Origin: Symbiodinium natans
Lineage: Eukaryota; Sar; Dinophyceae; Suessiales; Symbiodiniaceae
DNA length: 64,000 bases
Assembly (NCBI GenBank): GCA_905221605.1
Contig: CAJNDS010002253.1
Span: 284,904-348,903, forward strand
Direction of reading: 5' to 3'
The position numbers were made by a program, and so were the translations under genes. Numbering within the stretch: the first letter of the stretch is position 1; each line of letters begins with the position of its first letter. Under the pieces are notes generated by a model. That model saw nothing but the letters and a program-made list of their open reading frames with translations, searched no databases and was not told the origin of the DNA. Positions 30,938-42,071 of this stretch are shown here, piece after piece.

Positions 30938-31507
30938 TTGCAGTTCCCGGGGCCGACCGGACGAGCCATTGTGTGCTTGAGCAAAACGGCGACCTGGGAG
31001 TCGACCGAGCTTCTCAAGGAGAGGCTGCACAGCTTCTACGTGGAGCAACTGATCCGGAGGCCCAAGCCAGAGAACAGGTCGCAAGTTTCGTGGGGTAATA
31101 TCCTTTACAGGTATCAGCAAGCCTTTGAGCAGCGTCTTGAGCAGTTGCACAGCGTTCCTGAAGTGTGGCAGTTTGCGACTAAGTGTCTTTCACAGCCAGA
31201 CCTTAAGGAGGCGTTTGTGGTGTTTGGGGCTGAGGAAGTATCCGACAGCTGTGTGCCCGAGAGTGTACAACTTGCATCTTTGCATCCAGAAGAAGAGAGT
31301 TCGTCGTTTGAGAGGGATCTTGAAGCAGCCGACGCCGACCTTCGTTCATTGTTGCGTGCCACCGATTGTGAGCCTTCCAGTTCTTCGGTGTGTCCCGTGT
31401 CTTCAGTGGACAGGCAAGGTTCCGAGCGTCGCCAGAGATCCTCAAGTGCGAGCCAAGTCTTTGATCGTGCATTGAAGCATTCCGATTCTGCGATTGATTT
31501 GGAGTGA
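30938..31507 (+). CDS. Leader ORF of element 2 (189 codons, no internal ATG)
   Basis: Counterpart of 10668-11237 in element 1: same length, no methionine codon, upstream TAG in frame, and the same single TGA separating it from gag in the same frame. Differences from element 1 are scattered substitutions (for example WQFATKCLSQPD for WQFGLKCLSQGD) with no indel, while the gag-pol of this copy has frameshifts. Function unknown. Confidence 0.6.
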   Translation: MQFPGPTGRAIVCLSKTATWESTELLKERLHSFYVEQLIRRPKPENRSQVSWGNILYRYQQAFEQRLEQLHSVPEVWQFATKCLSQPDLKEAFVVFGAEEVSDSCVPESVQLASLHPEEESSSFERDLEAADADLRSLLRATDCEPSSSSVCPVSSVDRQGSERRQRSSSASQVFDRALKHSDSAIDLE

Positions 31508-31534
31508 GCACTTTTCTGCTTAAACACAGTCCCA

Positions 31535-34500
31535 ATGGAGTCCTCGCAAGGCCAGCAGTTGCCCGTGTTGCCTCAGGAAGCCACAGCCAGTGGTAGTGGA
31601 AACCCGTTCCTCCCAGGCAGCCCTGCAGCAGGACAGCTTGACATGGCCCAGATGCAGATGCTGATGGCACAGATGGTTGAGACGGCCCAAGCTGCAGCAC
31701 AGGCTGCTCAAGCAGCCGTTGCCAGGCCCTCAAGTTCGAGTGGTACAGCGGGGTTTGCCGATGCAAATAAGATCTTGAATCGTCCTACGGAGTTTGGCAG
31801 TGCTGTGCATGACAATGATGTTGCTCAATGGGCTGAAATGGAGTCATAGCTTTCGAACCTGGCTAGTCTTCGCAGATCATGAGTACGAAACGGATCTCAA
31901 GATCGTGGAGGAAAACCTCAACACGCCGGTGGATCTGAGCACAGCCGACGCAGCCCGCGTCGCGAGATCCCAGCGGCTGTTTGCAATCCTTGCCAGTGTT
32001 CTGCGTGCAAAGCCTAAAGCCATCCTTCGCCAAGTGCCTGACAAGAGTGGCCTGGAGGTTTGGAGAGTCCTGACAAACACGTTTGCACCACGAACCAAGT
32101 TCCGAGGTTTAGCCCTTCTGAACGCCTTGATGAGCCTGCCAACCTTCACGAAAGACCGGAGCCTTCGTGAACAAATTCAGGGGTTAGAAAGGGTAGCTGA
32201 AGAATATCGCAAGGTCACCAACAACTCGCCAGGTGAGCACGTGATGCTAGGGACACTCGTCCGTTGCCTGCCTCATGCGCTGAAACAACATGTGCAGCTG
32301 CAAATGTCTGAAGCTAGCACATACCAGAGCATCAGGGATTACGTCCTGGGCTATGAGGTGACGACCACCTCCTGGACCTCAGCGAAGATGCACCAGGCTT
32401 TGGGTGTGGTGCCCATGGCGCCGAGTGCTGGGCAAGAGCAATCGCCAGTGCCCATGGAAGTGGATGCGTTGATCCGCAAGGACAAGGAGAGGCATCCCAA
32501 AGGCAAAGGGAAGGAGAAACATCCCAAAGGCAAAGGCAAGGAGAGGCAGCCCAAAGGCAAAGGCAAGGAGAGGCATCCCAAAGGCAAAGGCAAGGAGAGG
32601 CAGCCCAAAGGCAAAGGTCCCCACCAAGAAAGCCCAGGCACAGGTAAAGGCCAGCGTGCAAAGGGAACATGTCATAATTGCGGTAAGAAGGGTCATTATG
32701 CCAGTGAGTGTTGGAGTGCACCGCGTGTCCAAGCAGTCCAGAATACACCATCTGGGCACCCTTCCGACGCTGCAACGACTGTGAGCACGCTCGGACCTTC
32801 AGTTTCTCAAGTTGCGCCAAGCACTGCAACCACCCAGCATCGTGTTGCTCGTGTTGCGATTGACATGACAGGCCCGGAGTTCACCATTTGCCAACAGGGT
32901 CGCATCAATGCAGTGCTCATGTGTGATGGGCATTCCCGCCAGGGCGACCCTGACCCAAGTTGGTTGAGCTTTGTGAGTTTGTGCCAATCCGTTGCAAATG
33001 CAGCGGTGACTTCACCTAAGCCAGCCGAGTTGCAGCCTGTTGTTCCAAGCACCAGCGTTGAGATGTTTGACATGTCATATGCAGATGAAGATGGTGCCTG
33101 GACCGTGCCTGAGGGCGAACTGCGTGGTATCAACTTGATGCCTAGTGACAGGCCTGCCTGTGCAGCTGCGTGTTTGAGCACCCATGCGAGCAACTTTGCC
33201 GCCGAATGCAACACCAAGCGCAAGTGTGAAGTCAGCAAGCATGTCCCGGCGAGGATAAGGCACGCATTGATGACTCAGAAGAGTGCTGATGCGCGCGATG
33301 CGCTGCATGTGCGCGCAGTGACCTCTGACATGCCAGGAACCACTATAGAGCTAGTGATAGACTCAGGCTCAGACGAGTCGTGCCTGCCCGAATCCTGGCG
33401 CCATGTTGGGGTTGCTGGCGGCATCACGACAAACAGCTATCGTGATGCTCAGGGAAGTGTGATTTCGGGATCACAAATGAGGACGGCAGTGCTTGACATA
33501 GATGGGGTCCAGTTCAAGGAAAGGTGGTTGTTGGGGAGTGTGACGCAACCGTTGTTTAGTGTGGGGAAACTGCTCAAACGGGGTTGGAATCTGATACATA
33601 CTGACAATACCCCTTTCTTGACGAGCCCGGACAATGCGATCCGTGTACCATTGCATTATCGCCACAATTCCTTGCACGCCACTGGAACAATCATGAATGT
33701 ATCAGTGTGTACTGATCACGAGGCCGACAGAGCTGTGATGGCGCTAACGGTTGCGGATGTTTGGTTAAGCCTGCCGGATAAGTTTGTCGAGGTTCAGCCC
33801 GGCATCTTTGCCCGTAGGGATTACACCACAAACTTCCTTGATGTGACAGTCCCACTTGGGCACAAAGGGGTGGCATACAGGACGACACTGCAGCAGAGAC
33901 CCACAGGCTGGCAAGTGATCGAGGTCAACAGCCTTGTGGAAAATCTTGATCAAGCAGATTGCGAAATTGCCCCTCCGGTGAACCGTCAGACCATCACCAT
34001 CGGTTCTGTGCATCCCGTGAACATCGACAGCTTGTTCTCTCGTGTGCCCAATGCCATGTCTTCAGCAGCAACGCCCGATGATGATTTCCCTGATGTGCCA
34101 GATGATGCAATGAATTTTGAAGAGCATGATGAGCACGATGAAAATGTTGCTGCTGGTGATGACGGGGGAGGCGTCGGACCACTTGTCCAAGCAGAGGATG
34201 TGCCAGCCCAAGGGCATGTAATCGTGAACGGCATCGAGCTTCACTTGGGTTGCACCCTCAGCACCCTCAGAACGGCGTGCCAAGTCCTTGGGATAGGCAA
34301 GTCAGGTGGCAAGAAGACAGTTCTCCAGCGGATAGAACAGCACCTGAAGACACAGGAGCTGCTGCAGCAACACGAGTTCCAGACAGATGGGCGTGAGCCA
34401 AAAGTTCGTGGAAGCACCCACGGCTGAGGAGCAGAGGCGCCACGAGTTGAGTCACATGCCGTATGCTGACTGGTGCCCGCATTGCGTGAGGTTCAGAGCT

Positions 34501-37500
34501 AAAGCAGATAAGCATGTGCGTGCAAAGCCAGATGTGCGTGAGGATTCCGTGTGCTGCATGGATTTTGCATATACTGGTAGGCGCACTCCTGCCCAGTTTG
34601 AAGGCCACACGCAAGAGAAACTTGTGGTGCTGGTGTTGAAGGATTCCCACACTGGTGCAGTCCATGCCATTCCGACACCTGCCAAGGGTGGCACAATCGC
34701 TTTCAAGTACCTTGTTGCCGAAACTTGCAGATTCTTGAACTACTGTGGCCACCAAACATGCACCATAAGGTCAGACTCAGAGCCGGCCTGCCTGGCCCTG
34801 CAACGAGGCATCAAGGCCTTCCACAGCAAAATAGGCCTCCAGACCCATCTTGAGCAGACGGAGGCGAGTGATCATCAGGGCAATGAGGCCGAGCAGAGCA
34901 TAGACGGCATCAGACAACTGGCAGGATGCATCTTGGACCAATTTGAAGAGCGGGTAGAGACCACAATCGGGTCCAGTCACCCGATGCACGCCTATGCTTG
35001 GCGCCACGCCGCGTGGTTGCACATGCGGATGTCTAGGCAAAATGATCTAAGTGCTTTTCACGTGATAAATGGGCGGCCGTACCTAGGCAAATTGGTGTGT
35101 TTTGGGGAGACAGTGTTTGCCCGTGTCAAAAGTTCCATAAAAGGAAAAGCTAGATGGTGCAAAATGCTTTGGCTAGGGAAACTTCCGGTTTCAGACTTGC
35201 ATTTTGGAGTCACTGAAGGGGGTTACATGCTATCTTCCAGATCCATCCGCAGGTTGCCTAAGCAATATCTAGCGACAATGTGTGCCAGTCTGGTAGACAT
35301 GCCGTGGACACAGGCGTCATTCCTTGCAGGACAAGTTGGCCAGGCACGTAAGCAGAAGACCCAGGCAGGGGCGTTGAGCGCAGGCGGGGAAGAGGCAGGA
35401 GAGGCGGCACATGAGCAAGTGGCCGAAGTGCCGTCGCAGCAGGGAGCATCAGAGCGTCCCATGCCCTTTCCAGAACACTTGTTGCCTGACGATGCCATGC
35501 TTTCGGAGCTTGTGCCACCGCCACCACGCATGCCAGCTGCATACACACCTGAGCCGCCTACGCCCATGAGCTCAACACCGCTTCAGCCGCCACAGGCTGA
35601 AACACCAATAGGGGTCGCCCCCCTAGATTCTCCTATGGCGAGTATGGACCAAGCAGAGGACATGTTGCCACCAGGAGTCGTGAGGCATGCCGCTGAGCAC
35701 GCAGGCGGGGATGCACCAGCCCGGAAGAAGCTGAGGCTTGATGCTTTGCAAGTTAGTGCACATGATGCAGAAATGTTCCATCTTGATGAATCCGTTGAGT
35801 TGGTAGACGAGAGTGCAGAGCAATTTCTTGATTGCGAAGACCAGGATGACAATCAAAGTGAGTGGGCAGAACAGCCTGGTTCTGACCTTGACATCCCTTC
35901 AATCTTGATCAAGCCTTTCAGCGAAATCGAGCCACAGTGCAGTGCATCTGAGCAAGCAGAAATTGATGCTGCAGCGGACGCATTCGAACTTGCACGCCTC
36001 CTGGGCAGCAGTGTGCTTGAGCAAATGCAATCGTGGCAGCCAGGCCACAGGACGTTGTCATCCAAGTATGTACGCAGCTGGCGTGCTAAAACTTTGGGTG
36101 GCGAAAAGAAGTGGCTGAGGAGATCCAGGTTAGTCGCAAGAGAGTTTGCACATTTGGATCCAGAGAGACAGCATCTCTTTGCCCCGACCACGACACAGTG
36201 CATGCTGCGCATCATACCGGCCCTCTTCGTTCGCCACTTCCACGAAGGATGGGCACTGATGAGCCTTGACGTTTCAGACGCTTTTCTCCAATGCAAGCAA
36301 GAGCATGAAACCCTGACCAAAGTGAATGGCCAGTGGTTCAGGCTACTACGCATGCTGCCGGGGCAGAGAGACGGGTCGGCTACCTGGTTTCGGGATTTCA
36401 TGCAGGAAATCAAAACAGCTGTTGAGGCAGAGCCGCTTGCCGAACAGCCTGTCTTGTTCAGAATTCCAAAGCCAGCCGGGGCAGGCATGGTGCACGTCGA
36501 CGACATGCTGTGCACAGGACCTGTGAAACGCTTGGAGGACCTAGAGAGGCACCTGAAAAGCAAATTCAAAGTTTCGGTTGATTGGATCCGTTCAGTAGGA
36601 GAAGAAGTAACTTTTCTGAAGAGGCGCCACGTCCTTGTGAGCCCTGAGCTTTTGGTTGTAGAGCCTGACGTTAAGTACTTGGACAAACTTCTTCAAGTAA
36701 CGGGTTTAGCAGGTGCAAAGGCGAGGTCCAAGGCAGCACCGTTCCCAACTGGGGGATTGCCAACCGATTCTGAGCCAGACCCAGAGCTTGATCCGGAGAC
36801 GGCGACGCGCTACAGATCTGCCTTGGGGATACTCATGTATCTGAGCGTTGATTTGCTGGCATCTCAGTTCGGCATCCGGTATCTCGCGACCCGTGCACAC
36901 AAGCCTACGCAAGGGTGCTGGAAACTGCTCAGGCACCTCACGAGCTATGTGAGTTCCCATCGGTCACATGTGATCGGGCTATCAAAGCCAACCTTGGGAA
37001 AGGGGCTGGTGTGCAACCGTGTGTCTGAGCACAAAACATCAGTGCTCGAAATGTTCTCAGACAGCGACTGGAGTGGAGACAAACGCACACGCCGCAGCGT
37101 GTCCGCTTGTTGCGTGGTATGGGATGGCCAACTGCTGTATTCAAGCTCTCACACGCAAAAGGTTATAAGTCTGTCATCGTGTGAAGCCGAGTATAACTCG
37201 CTTGTTGCAGGCAGCGCCACCGCCATCCTGTTGCAAAACTGCATATGCCACGTGTGCCCAGACCTTGATGTGAAGTTGTCGTGCCTATGCGACAATGCTG
37301 CCGCCAGATCCCTTGGCAATCGTCAGGGGGTGGGACGAACGCGACACATAGACGGGAAGTTGCTGTGGCTGCAGCAAAAGACTCAGGAGAAACTTCTCGA
37401 AGTGATTCCCGTGGGCACGGGAGACAACGTGTCGGACTTGCCGACGAAAGCACTTAAGCCTGAGAGGATTGAGTTCCTGCTTGGAAGGCTGAACGTGCGC

Positions 37501-38331
37501 TGCAAGGACAACGGGTTTCAAGTCGTCAGCGAGTCAGAGCTGCTTGATCACGAATCGCGTCGGAAGATTTGCAGGGTAGTCAAGAAGGGATCTGTGAACG
37601 TACAACAAGTTCTTCAGGTTCTTGCGTTAATCCTTCAGCTTGACAGCATTGCTGGTGTCAACCCAGATGAGCCCAATACCAGTGCAGACGCCTTGGGCCG
37701 AGACACAGGCGATGAGGCTGATGGTGGCTACGAGAGCATGCTGTGGAGTTTTCTTGAAAGAGTGCTACATGCGATTTTCTTGATCCATGACTTCATGGTT
37801 AATCACCCGCAGGCGAGCCTGATGCTTGCACAAAGCACAATCCTTGTGATGCTATGCATCTGTTTCTGCTGCAGACGAAGCAGAGCGTCGCAACTTCGTG
37901 AGACTGCTGAGGCAGGAGCAGCAAGTGCACCCACGGTGAGCGTGCATATAAAGGTTGTTGGGGTTTCGGTTCCTGGGGATAGGATAGGTCCCGAACCCGC
38001 CGAGATCCCTAAATCAGACCCGAGCCTTAACTTGCAGCCGCAAGCAACCGAAGGAGACACAAGTGATGATGAACCGGACCCGACAGCTGCACCGTCATCT
38101 GCAGTGCCGGGTACTACGCAGCCGATCCTTGAGCAGTGCGATGCATCACCAGAAGCACCCGCCAGGGACCCGCAAGGGCATCGCATCGTGTTTGTGACAG
38201 CGAGCCGTGGATATGCTTTCCACAGTGTGCGAGAATGCCCTAAACTGAAGTGTGCCAAGCAAGTGTTAAGGTACAGCAGGCGTGAAGCCATGAGGCGAGG
38301 CTATCAGCCATGCAAGGTGTGTGGAGGATGA
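31535..38331 (+). pseudogene. Gag-Pol of element 2, broken by two frameshifts
   Basis: Same domain order as 3753-10640. Break 1 is a one-base insertion near 31835-31845 in early Gag. It truncates the first ORF at 104 codons and moves the rest to another frame. Break 2 is an 11-bp deletion near 34393-34400, just before the integrase zinc motif. There element 1 has two GCGTGAGC copies and element 2 has one, suggesting slippage. Near the C-terminus about 69 bp are missing before ILEQCD relative to element 1. The RT (VHVDDM) and RNase H motifs, the hydrophobic segment and the terminal PCKVCGG module are all still present. Confidence 0.92.
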
Positions 38332-38883
38332 TCCAGTGTTTTCATTCCACTTGAAAATGTTCATGATGCTGCGCAGTGGTCGCATGTATATAGCTTTATG
38401 TACATAGCTTGTGATGCTCATGAAACTTCACTTGCCAGTCCGTGTGGACCTTGAAATCCAGCAATCTCTCTACCGCTTTGCCACACCAATTTGGTGTCAA
38501 TCTCGTTGTGACAACCCGACATCGACTGTGATGGGTGTGGAGCACCCTGAACCCGCAGAGGGCAATCGTGCCCTGATGGTAATTAGGCCATCACAATCTC
38601 TGACGAGATCTTGAAAAGACCTTGTGTGCTTGCGCTTGGGCCATACAAGCATCTACATCTCTGTCCTTACCAGCCGGTGGGAAGAGATTCTGCATAGGCC
38701 GTAGCTGTACAGTGCTGCGTAGTGGAAACTAAGCCAAAGACCTTTGAGGCAGAGCTTAGAAGACGCCAACACTTTTGGAGTGCAATCCTGAACTAAGTAT
38801 GTTGTTGTTTCCTGTGGGACATCGGCAAATGTGAAGTAGACGAAGCAAGCATTCCGCCAGCTCAATGCAGCATCGAGGCGGGG
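38332..38883 (+). other. 3' untranslated region and polypurine tract of element 2
   Basis: Matches the same region of element 1 with small differences, and ends in GAGGCGGGG (38875-38883) against the 3' LTR. Confidence 0.75.
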
Positions 38884-39017
38884 TGTTGAACATTTTGCCG
38901 TATCGAAAGTCCCCATTTTATCATGTGATTTGCTTTGCAGTATTTCATGCACTCACATGTTTCACTTTGAGATCGAGTTGCATCTGCAGGCGTCTTTGAG
39001 AGTTCAAAACATTTTCA
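38884..39017 (+). repeat. 3' LTR of element 2
   Basis: 134 bp, identical on inspection to 30685-30818. Confidence 0.93.
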
Positions 39018-39187
39018 GTTTTCGACCCCAGAAATGCTCTAGAGTATAGGCTTGAGAGGCATCGGCTGCAGCATGAAGTTTGAGTCAGCATGTAGACCCT
39101 AAAAACCCTCAAGCTTGGCATCAAAAACCCAGATCCTAAACCCCAATAGCCCGAATCCTTGTGCACCCCTCCTTTCGGCAGCCCAGG

Positions 39188-39483
39188 AGCTCTTCGATCC
39201 CTGGATCCAGCACAAGAAGACTGACAATCCTCCCCCTTTGTCGAAAAGGCAGGCCTGGTTTGCCAACCTCCGCGACATGAAGAAGCTGAAGAGGGAGTCC
39301 AAAAAGAAGGGCGGCAAGAAGAAGTGGGGTGGTGATGAGTGGAAGGACTGGCAGGACTGGACAGACGATTCAGCACCATGGGCACCCTGGCGCGGCAGGG
39401 ACAAGAGTGGCGGTGGAGGTGGCTGGGGCGGAGACGGTGGGGCAGGCAGTAGTGGTGCTGTCGAACCGACAGCAGTGCACTGA
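39188..39483 (+). CDS. Host gene, downstream exon: basic Lys/Trp/Gly-rich C-terminal part
   Basis: The AG at 39187 (CCCAG before GAGCTC) is a plausible acceptor in phase with the donor at 30618. The exon would read ELFDPWIQHKKTDN, a basic helix (RDMKKLKRESKKKGG), a Trp/Asp-rich section (WKDWQDWTDD) and a Gly-rich tail, with a TGA at 39481. A frame open further upstream (from 39115) exists but is less protein-like. If spliced to 30618 it would enclose all of element 2 in one intron. No known family. Confidence 0.45.
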
Positions 39484-39579
39484 CACTGATGATGCCAGAG
39501 CCAGCAGTTTTTGCCAGGAAAAAAAGGGAGTTGTGCGTTCGGTGCCTTGTTGTTGCTTCTGAGCTTTGCTTTGCAAGTG

Positions 39580-40060
39580 CTTGCGATGTGGTGGCAGCCT
39601 TGCCCCGGCTCAGGCCTGATGGAGGCGAAGGGCCTTGCTGGGAGCTCGGGCCTCACTGGGCTTTGTGCAGTTTTTGAGATGTGATGTGACTGGCAGCCCT
39701 GGCTCAGGCCCTACCGAGGGCCTTGCTGGGAGCTCAGGCTTCAGCGAGGTTTGGGTAGTTCCAATCCAGGTTCTGTAAGTGCTCGTGATGCGACTCGGAG
39801 TGGCAGCCTTGCTTTGGCTCAGGCCCGATCGATCGAGGGGCCTTGCCGACAGCTCCTGGTTCAGGTTTGAAAGTATTTGTGATGTGACTTGGTGGCAGCC
39901 TTGCCTTTGGTTTAGGCCCGATCGAGGGCCTTGCTGCGAGGTCAGGCTTCACTGTGGCTTGGGCAGTTCCGATAGCTTTTGCCATGTGACTTGGAGTGGT
40001 AGCCTTCCCTCGGCTGAGGCCCTGGAGCTCAGGCTTCAGTCACTGTGGGTTTAGGCAGTT
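39580..40060 (+). repeat. Degenerate minisatellite, about 110-bp units
   Basis: About five diverged tandem units. Each has a GATGTGACTTGG-like start, GGCAGCCTTGCC, GGCTCAGGCCCGATCGAGG, GGCCTTGCTG-GAGCTCAGG and CACTGTGGGTTTGGGCAGTT segments. No coding content. Confidence 0.75.
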
Positions 40061-40137
40061 TGTCTCAACTTGTCATTGCATTGTCAGTGTGTTTGCTCCA
40101 GGGTAGCTTTTCAGGTAACTTTTCGGGTAGCTTTTTG

Positions 40138-40263
40138 TAGGGTTTAGGGTTTAGGGTTTAGGGCTTAGGGTTTAGGGTTTAGGGTTTAGGGTTTAGGGTT
40201 TAGGGTTTAGGGTTTTGGGTTTAGGGTTTAGGGTGTAGGGTTTAGGGTTTAGGGTTTAGGGTT
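40138..40263 (+). repeat. Interstitial telomeric array (TTTAGGG)n
   Basis: About 17 head-to-tail TTTAGGG units with only a few variants (GCTTAGGG, GTTTTGGG, GTGTAGGG). It is the cleanest telomere-type array in the window. Confidence 0.95.
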
Positions 40264-40657
40264 GCCACAGATGGGTGCCGAAGAGTTGTGACTGGATGCC
40301 ACACCTTTTGCTGCCGAGAGTGTCGTCGTATGACTGGGGGTCACAGCAGGAGCTGCGATCTTCGCCTTGTACAAAGAACTTTGGCGACGACCACAGAGTC
40401 AGAGTGCTGGCAGCAGTTCCTTAGTTTAGCTATGACATTCGTGCGACCCAGCCTTTTGCGAAAAGAAGTTTTTGTTTGGTTGCCTTGGGGGAAACAGTGC
40501 TGTCAGAGGTCAGGAAGTGCAAGCCAACTCATTCCCAACTCTGCTGCCAAAAGTCGGTCCCTGTGCCACTGGCTTTTGCTCATTTTTCTGTAGCAGTAGC
40601 CTGTAAGTGCAGCTGCCTCAGTCTTCAGCTTTAGCTTTGCAGCTTAGCTAGGGAGCA
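40264..40657 (+). other. Upstream region of the 40.7-kb gene, no gene seen
   Basis: 394 bp between the telomeric array and the ATG at 40658. I see no TATA box or other clear promoter element. A TAG lies in frame 9 bases before the ATG, which supports that start. Confidence 0.5.
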
Positions 40658-41630
40658 ATGGTGAAGGGCAAGACTTTCAGTGTCCACCCTCGGACACGAC
40701 GACGTGGCAAGCAGAGTGTGGGCCACCAGGTGGCCAAGAGTGTCCAGAAAGCCAATGCGAAGCAGTTGAAGCGACAGGCGAAGCAGGAGCAGAAGGTACA
40801 GGGTGGCTTCAGGAAAGCTATGTCGACCTTCTACGAGCGAAACTTGGCCGAGGACAGAGAGTATGTCTACAAAACTCTCAGCGAGCACGAGGAGTGGCTG
40901 CCGAAGCTGAGTGCGATGTTCAAAAGTGGGGCCTTGCAGAGCATACTCGAAGATGAGCAGGCAGGTCCTGAGGAGGAGATCAACCTGGAGCAGCTGGGCC
41001 GGAAGATCAAAGGCAGAGCTTGCAAGTTGATGAACCTCCCCAAGCATGGAAAGCTCATCTTGCTGCAGGAGTACACGAACTTGGAGAACATGGACGAGGC
41101 CGACATGGCGGACGACTGGCTGAACGATGCCATGACCTTTTTGTTTCACATCAGCTCGAAGACACCCGCAGGAGCAGGCTCGTCTTCGTGTGAAGGCTCT
41201 GCAGTTCAAGGGTGCCGAGCGAAAGCTCAACTATGGGGATCGCTGCGAGATTCAGTGCTACAACACGAGAATGCTGGAAGGTGGAGCCCAGGCCCTCCAC
41301 TGTGGCTTTCTCGGAGAGATGGCCGAGCTCCCGAAGCTACCCGACAATGGCGTCTGGGAGGTTGACAACTCTCACAGCTTGACAGCAGTGGTGGTGAACA
41401 ACCGGAACAAGTGCTTGAGCCTGAGCTGCTCATCGTTCTTCCCGAACGTGCAGCATCTCAAGCCGGATGAAGCCTGGAGCTATGAGGCTGAGGCTGAGGA
41501 GCCTGAAGCAGATGGCACGGCACTCCTGTCCTTTGCGAATTCCATGCGACGAAGAGACCCGCAGCTTGGCCAGGAAAAGAAGGAGGGCTCGGGCGCTGAG
41601 GCAGCAGCAGCTCCTCTAGCCGAAGGCTGA
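40658..41630 (+). CDS. Unknown dinoflagellate-type protein, first exon(s), with one frameshift
   Basis: The ATG has G at -3 and +4. The N-terminus is very basic (HPRTRRRGKQSV), followed by helical sequence with Lys/Gln-rich (NAKQLKRQAKQEQK) and acidic stretches up to NDAMTFLFHISS. The native frame then shifts by one base near 41155-41165: the sequence continues as HPQEQARLRVKALQFKG in the +1 frame. That frame runs to a TGA at 41628-41630 through VWEVDNSHSLTAVVVNN and an acidic, Ala-rich end. Either a one-base insertion inactivates this copy or the assembly has an error. A possible GC donor (GCTGAG followed by GCAGCA, about 41600) would join it to the small exon at 41935. No known domain recognised. 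Confidence 0.55.
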
Positions 41631-41934
41631 GGACTCGTGGCTCCTGGAGCGACAAGCTGCTGAGATTCGCCATGGCTGGCAGCCAGGCTGCTTGGGCGAT
41701 CTCTGTGCTTATCTTTCAAATGAAATTTAGATGCAGTTAGGGATAGTTCGAGGCTTTCTTCAGAGCCTGAGACTTTTGACTTCTGTGTTTTAGCGACAGC
41801 TTGTCCAGCCAATCATGTGCTGGAGGGGTGAAGGCCCTCGTGGCCTCTGGGGCAGCATGTGAGGCATGCACAGGTCGAAAAAAAGGTGCAGCTACCTGAG
41901 TTGCTAGGCACACGCATTTTTTTGGCTGTTGCAG

Positions 41935-42010
41935 AAGCGAGAGGTGAAGCAAGCAGTGCACGATGCAAGCTTTCGGAACAAGGCTCAGGAAGTGCATTCC
42001 AAAGCCCAAA
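41935..42010 (+). CDS. Candidate small exon (76 bp)
   Basis: Preceded by TTGTTGCAG-like pyrimidine-rich acceptor sequence (GGCTGTTGCAG, 41924-41934) and followed by GTAATG. The frame KREVKQAVHDASFRNK is Lys/Glu-rich and open throughout. It sits between two exons of the same gene on the same strand. Phase to the next exon is compatible with an acceptor near 42071, but this is inference. Confidence 0.35.
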
Positions 42011-42071
42011 GTAATGACAACACTTTTGAACTGCAGCTACTGACTATTGTTTTCTTCAATGATTGTGGTGG

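Larger units (their letters stand above)
30685..39017 (+). mobile_element. Element 2: complete copia-type LTR retrotransposon, inverted sister of element 1
   Basis: The element is 8333 bp, with 134-bp LTRs (30685-30818, 38884-39017) that look identical to each other and to those of element 1. A 5-bp GTTTT target duplication flanks it (30680-30684, 39018-39022). Internal order is as in element 1. Its gag-pol is broken by two frameshifts and carries a short C-terminal deletion, so it is structurally complete but probably not autonomous. It sits between two exon-like pieces of a host gene. Confidence 0.95.
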
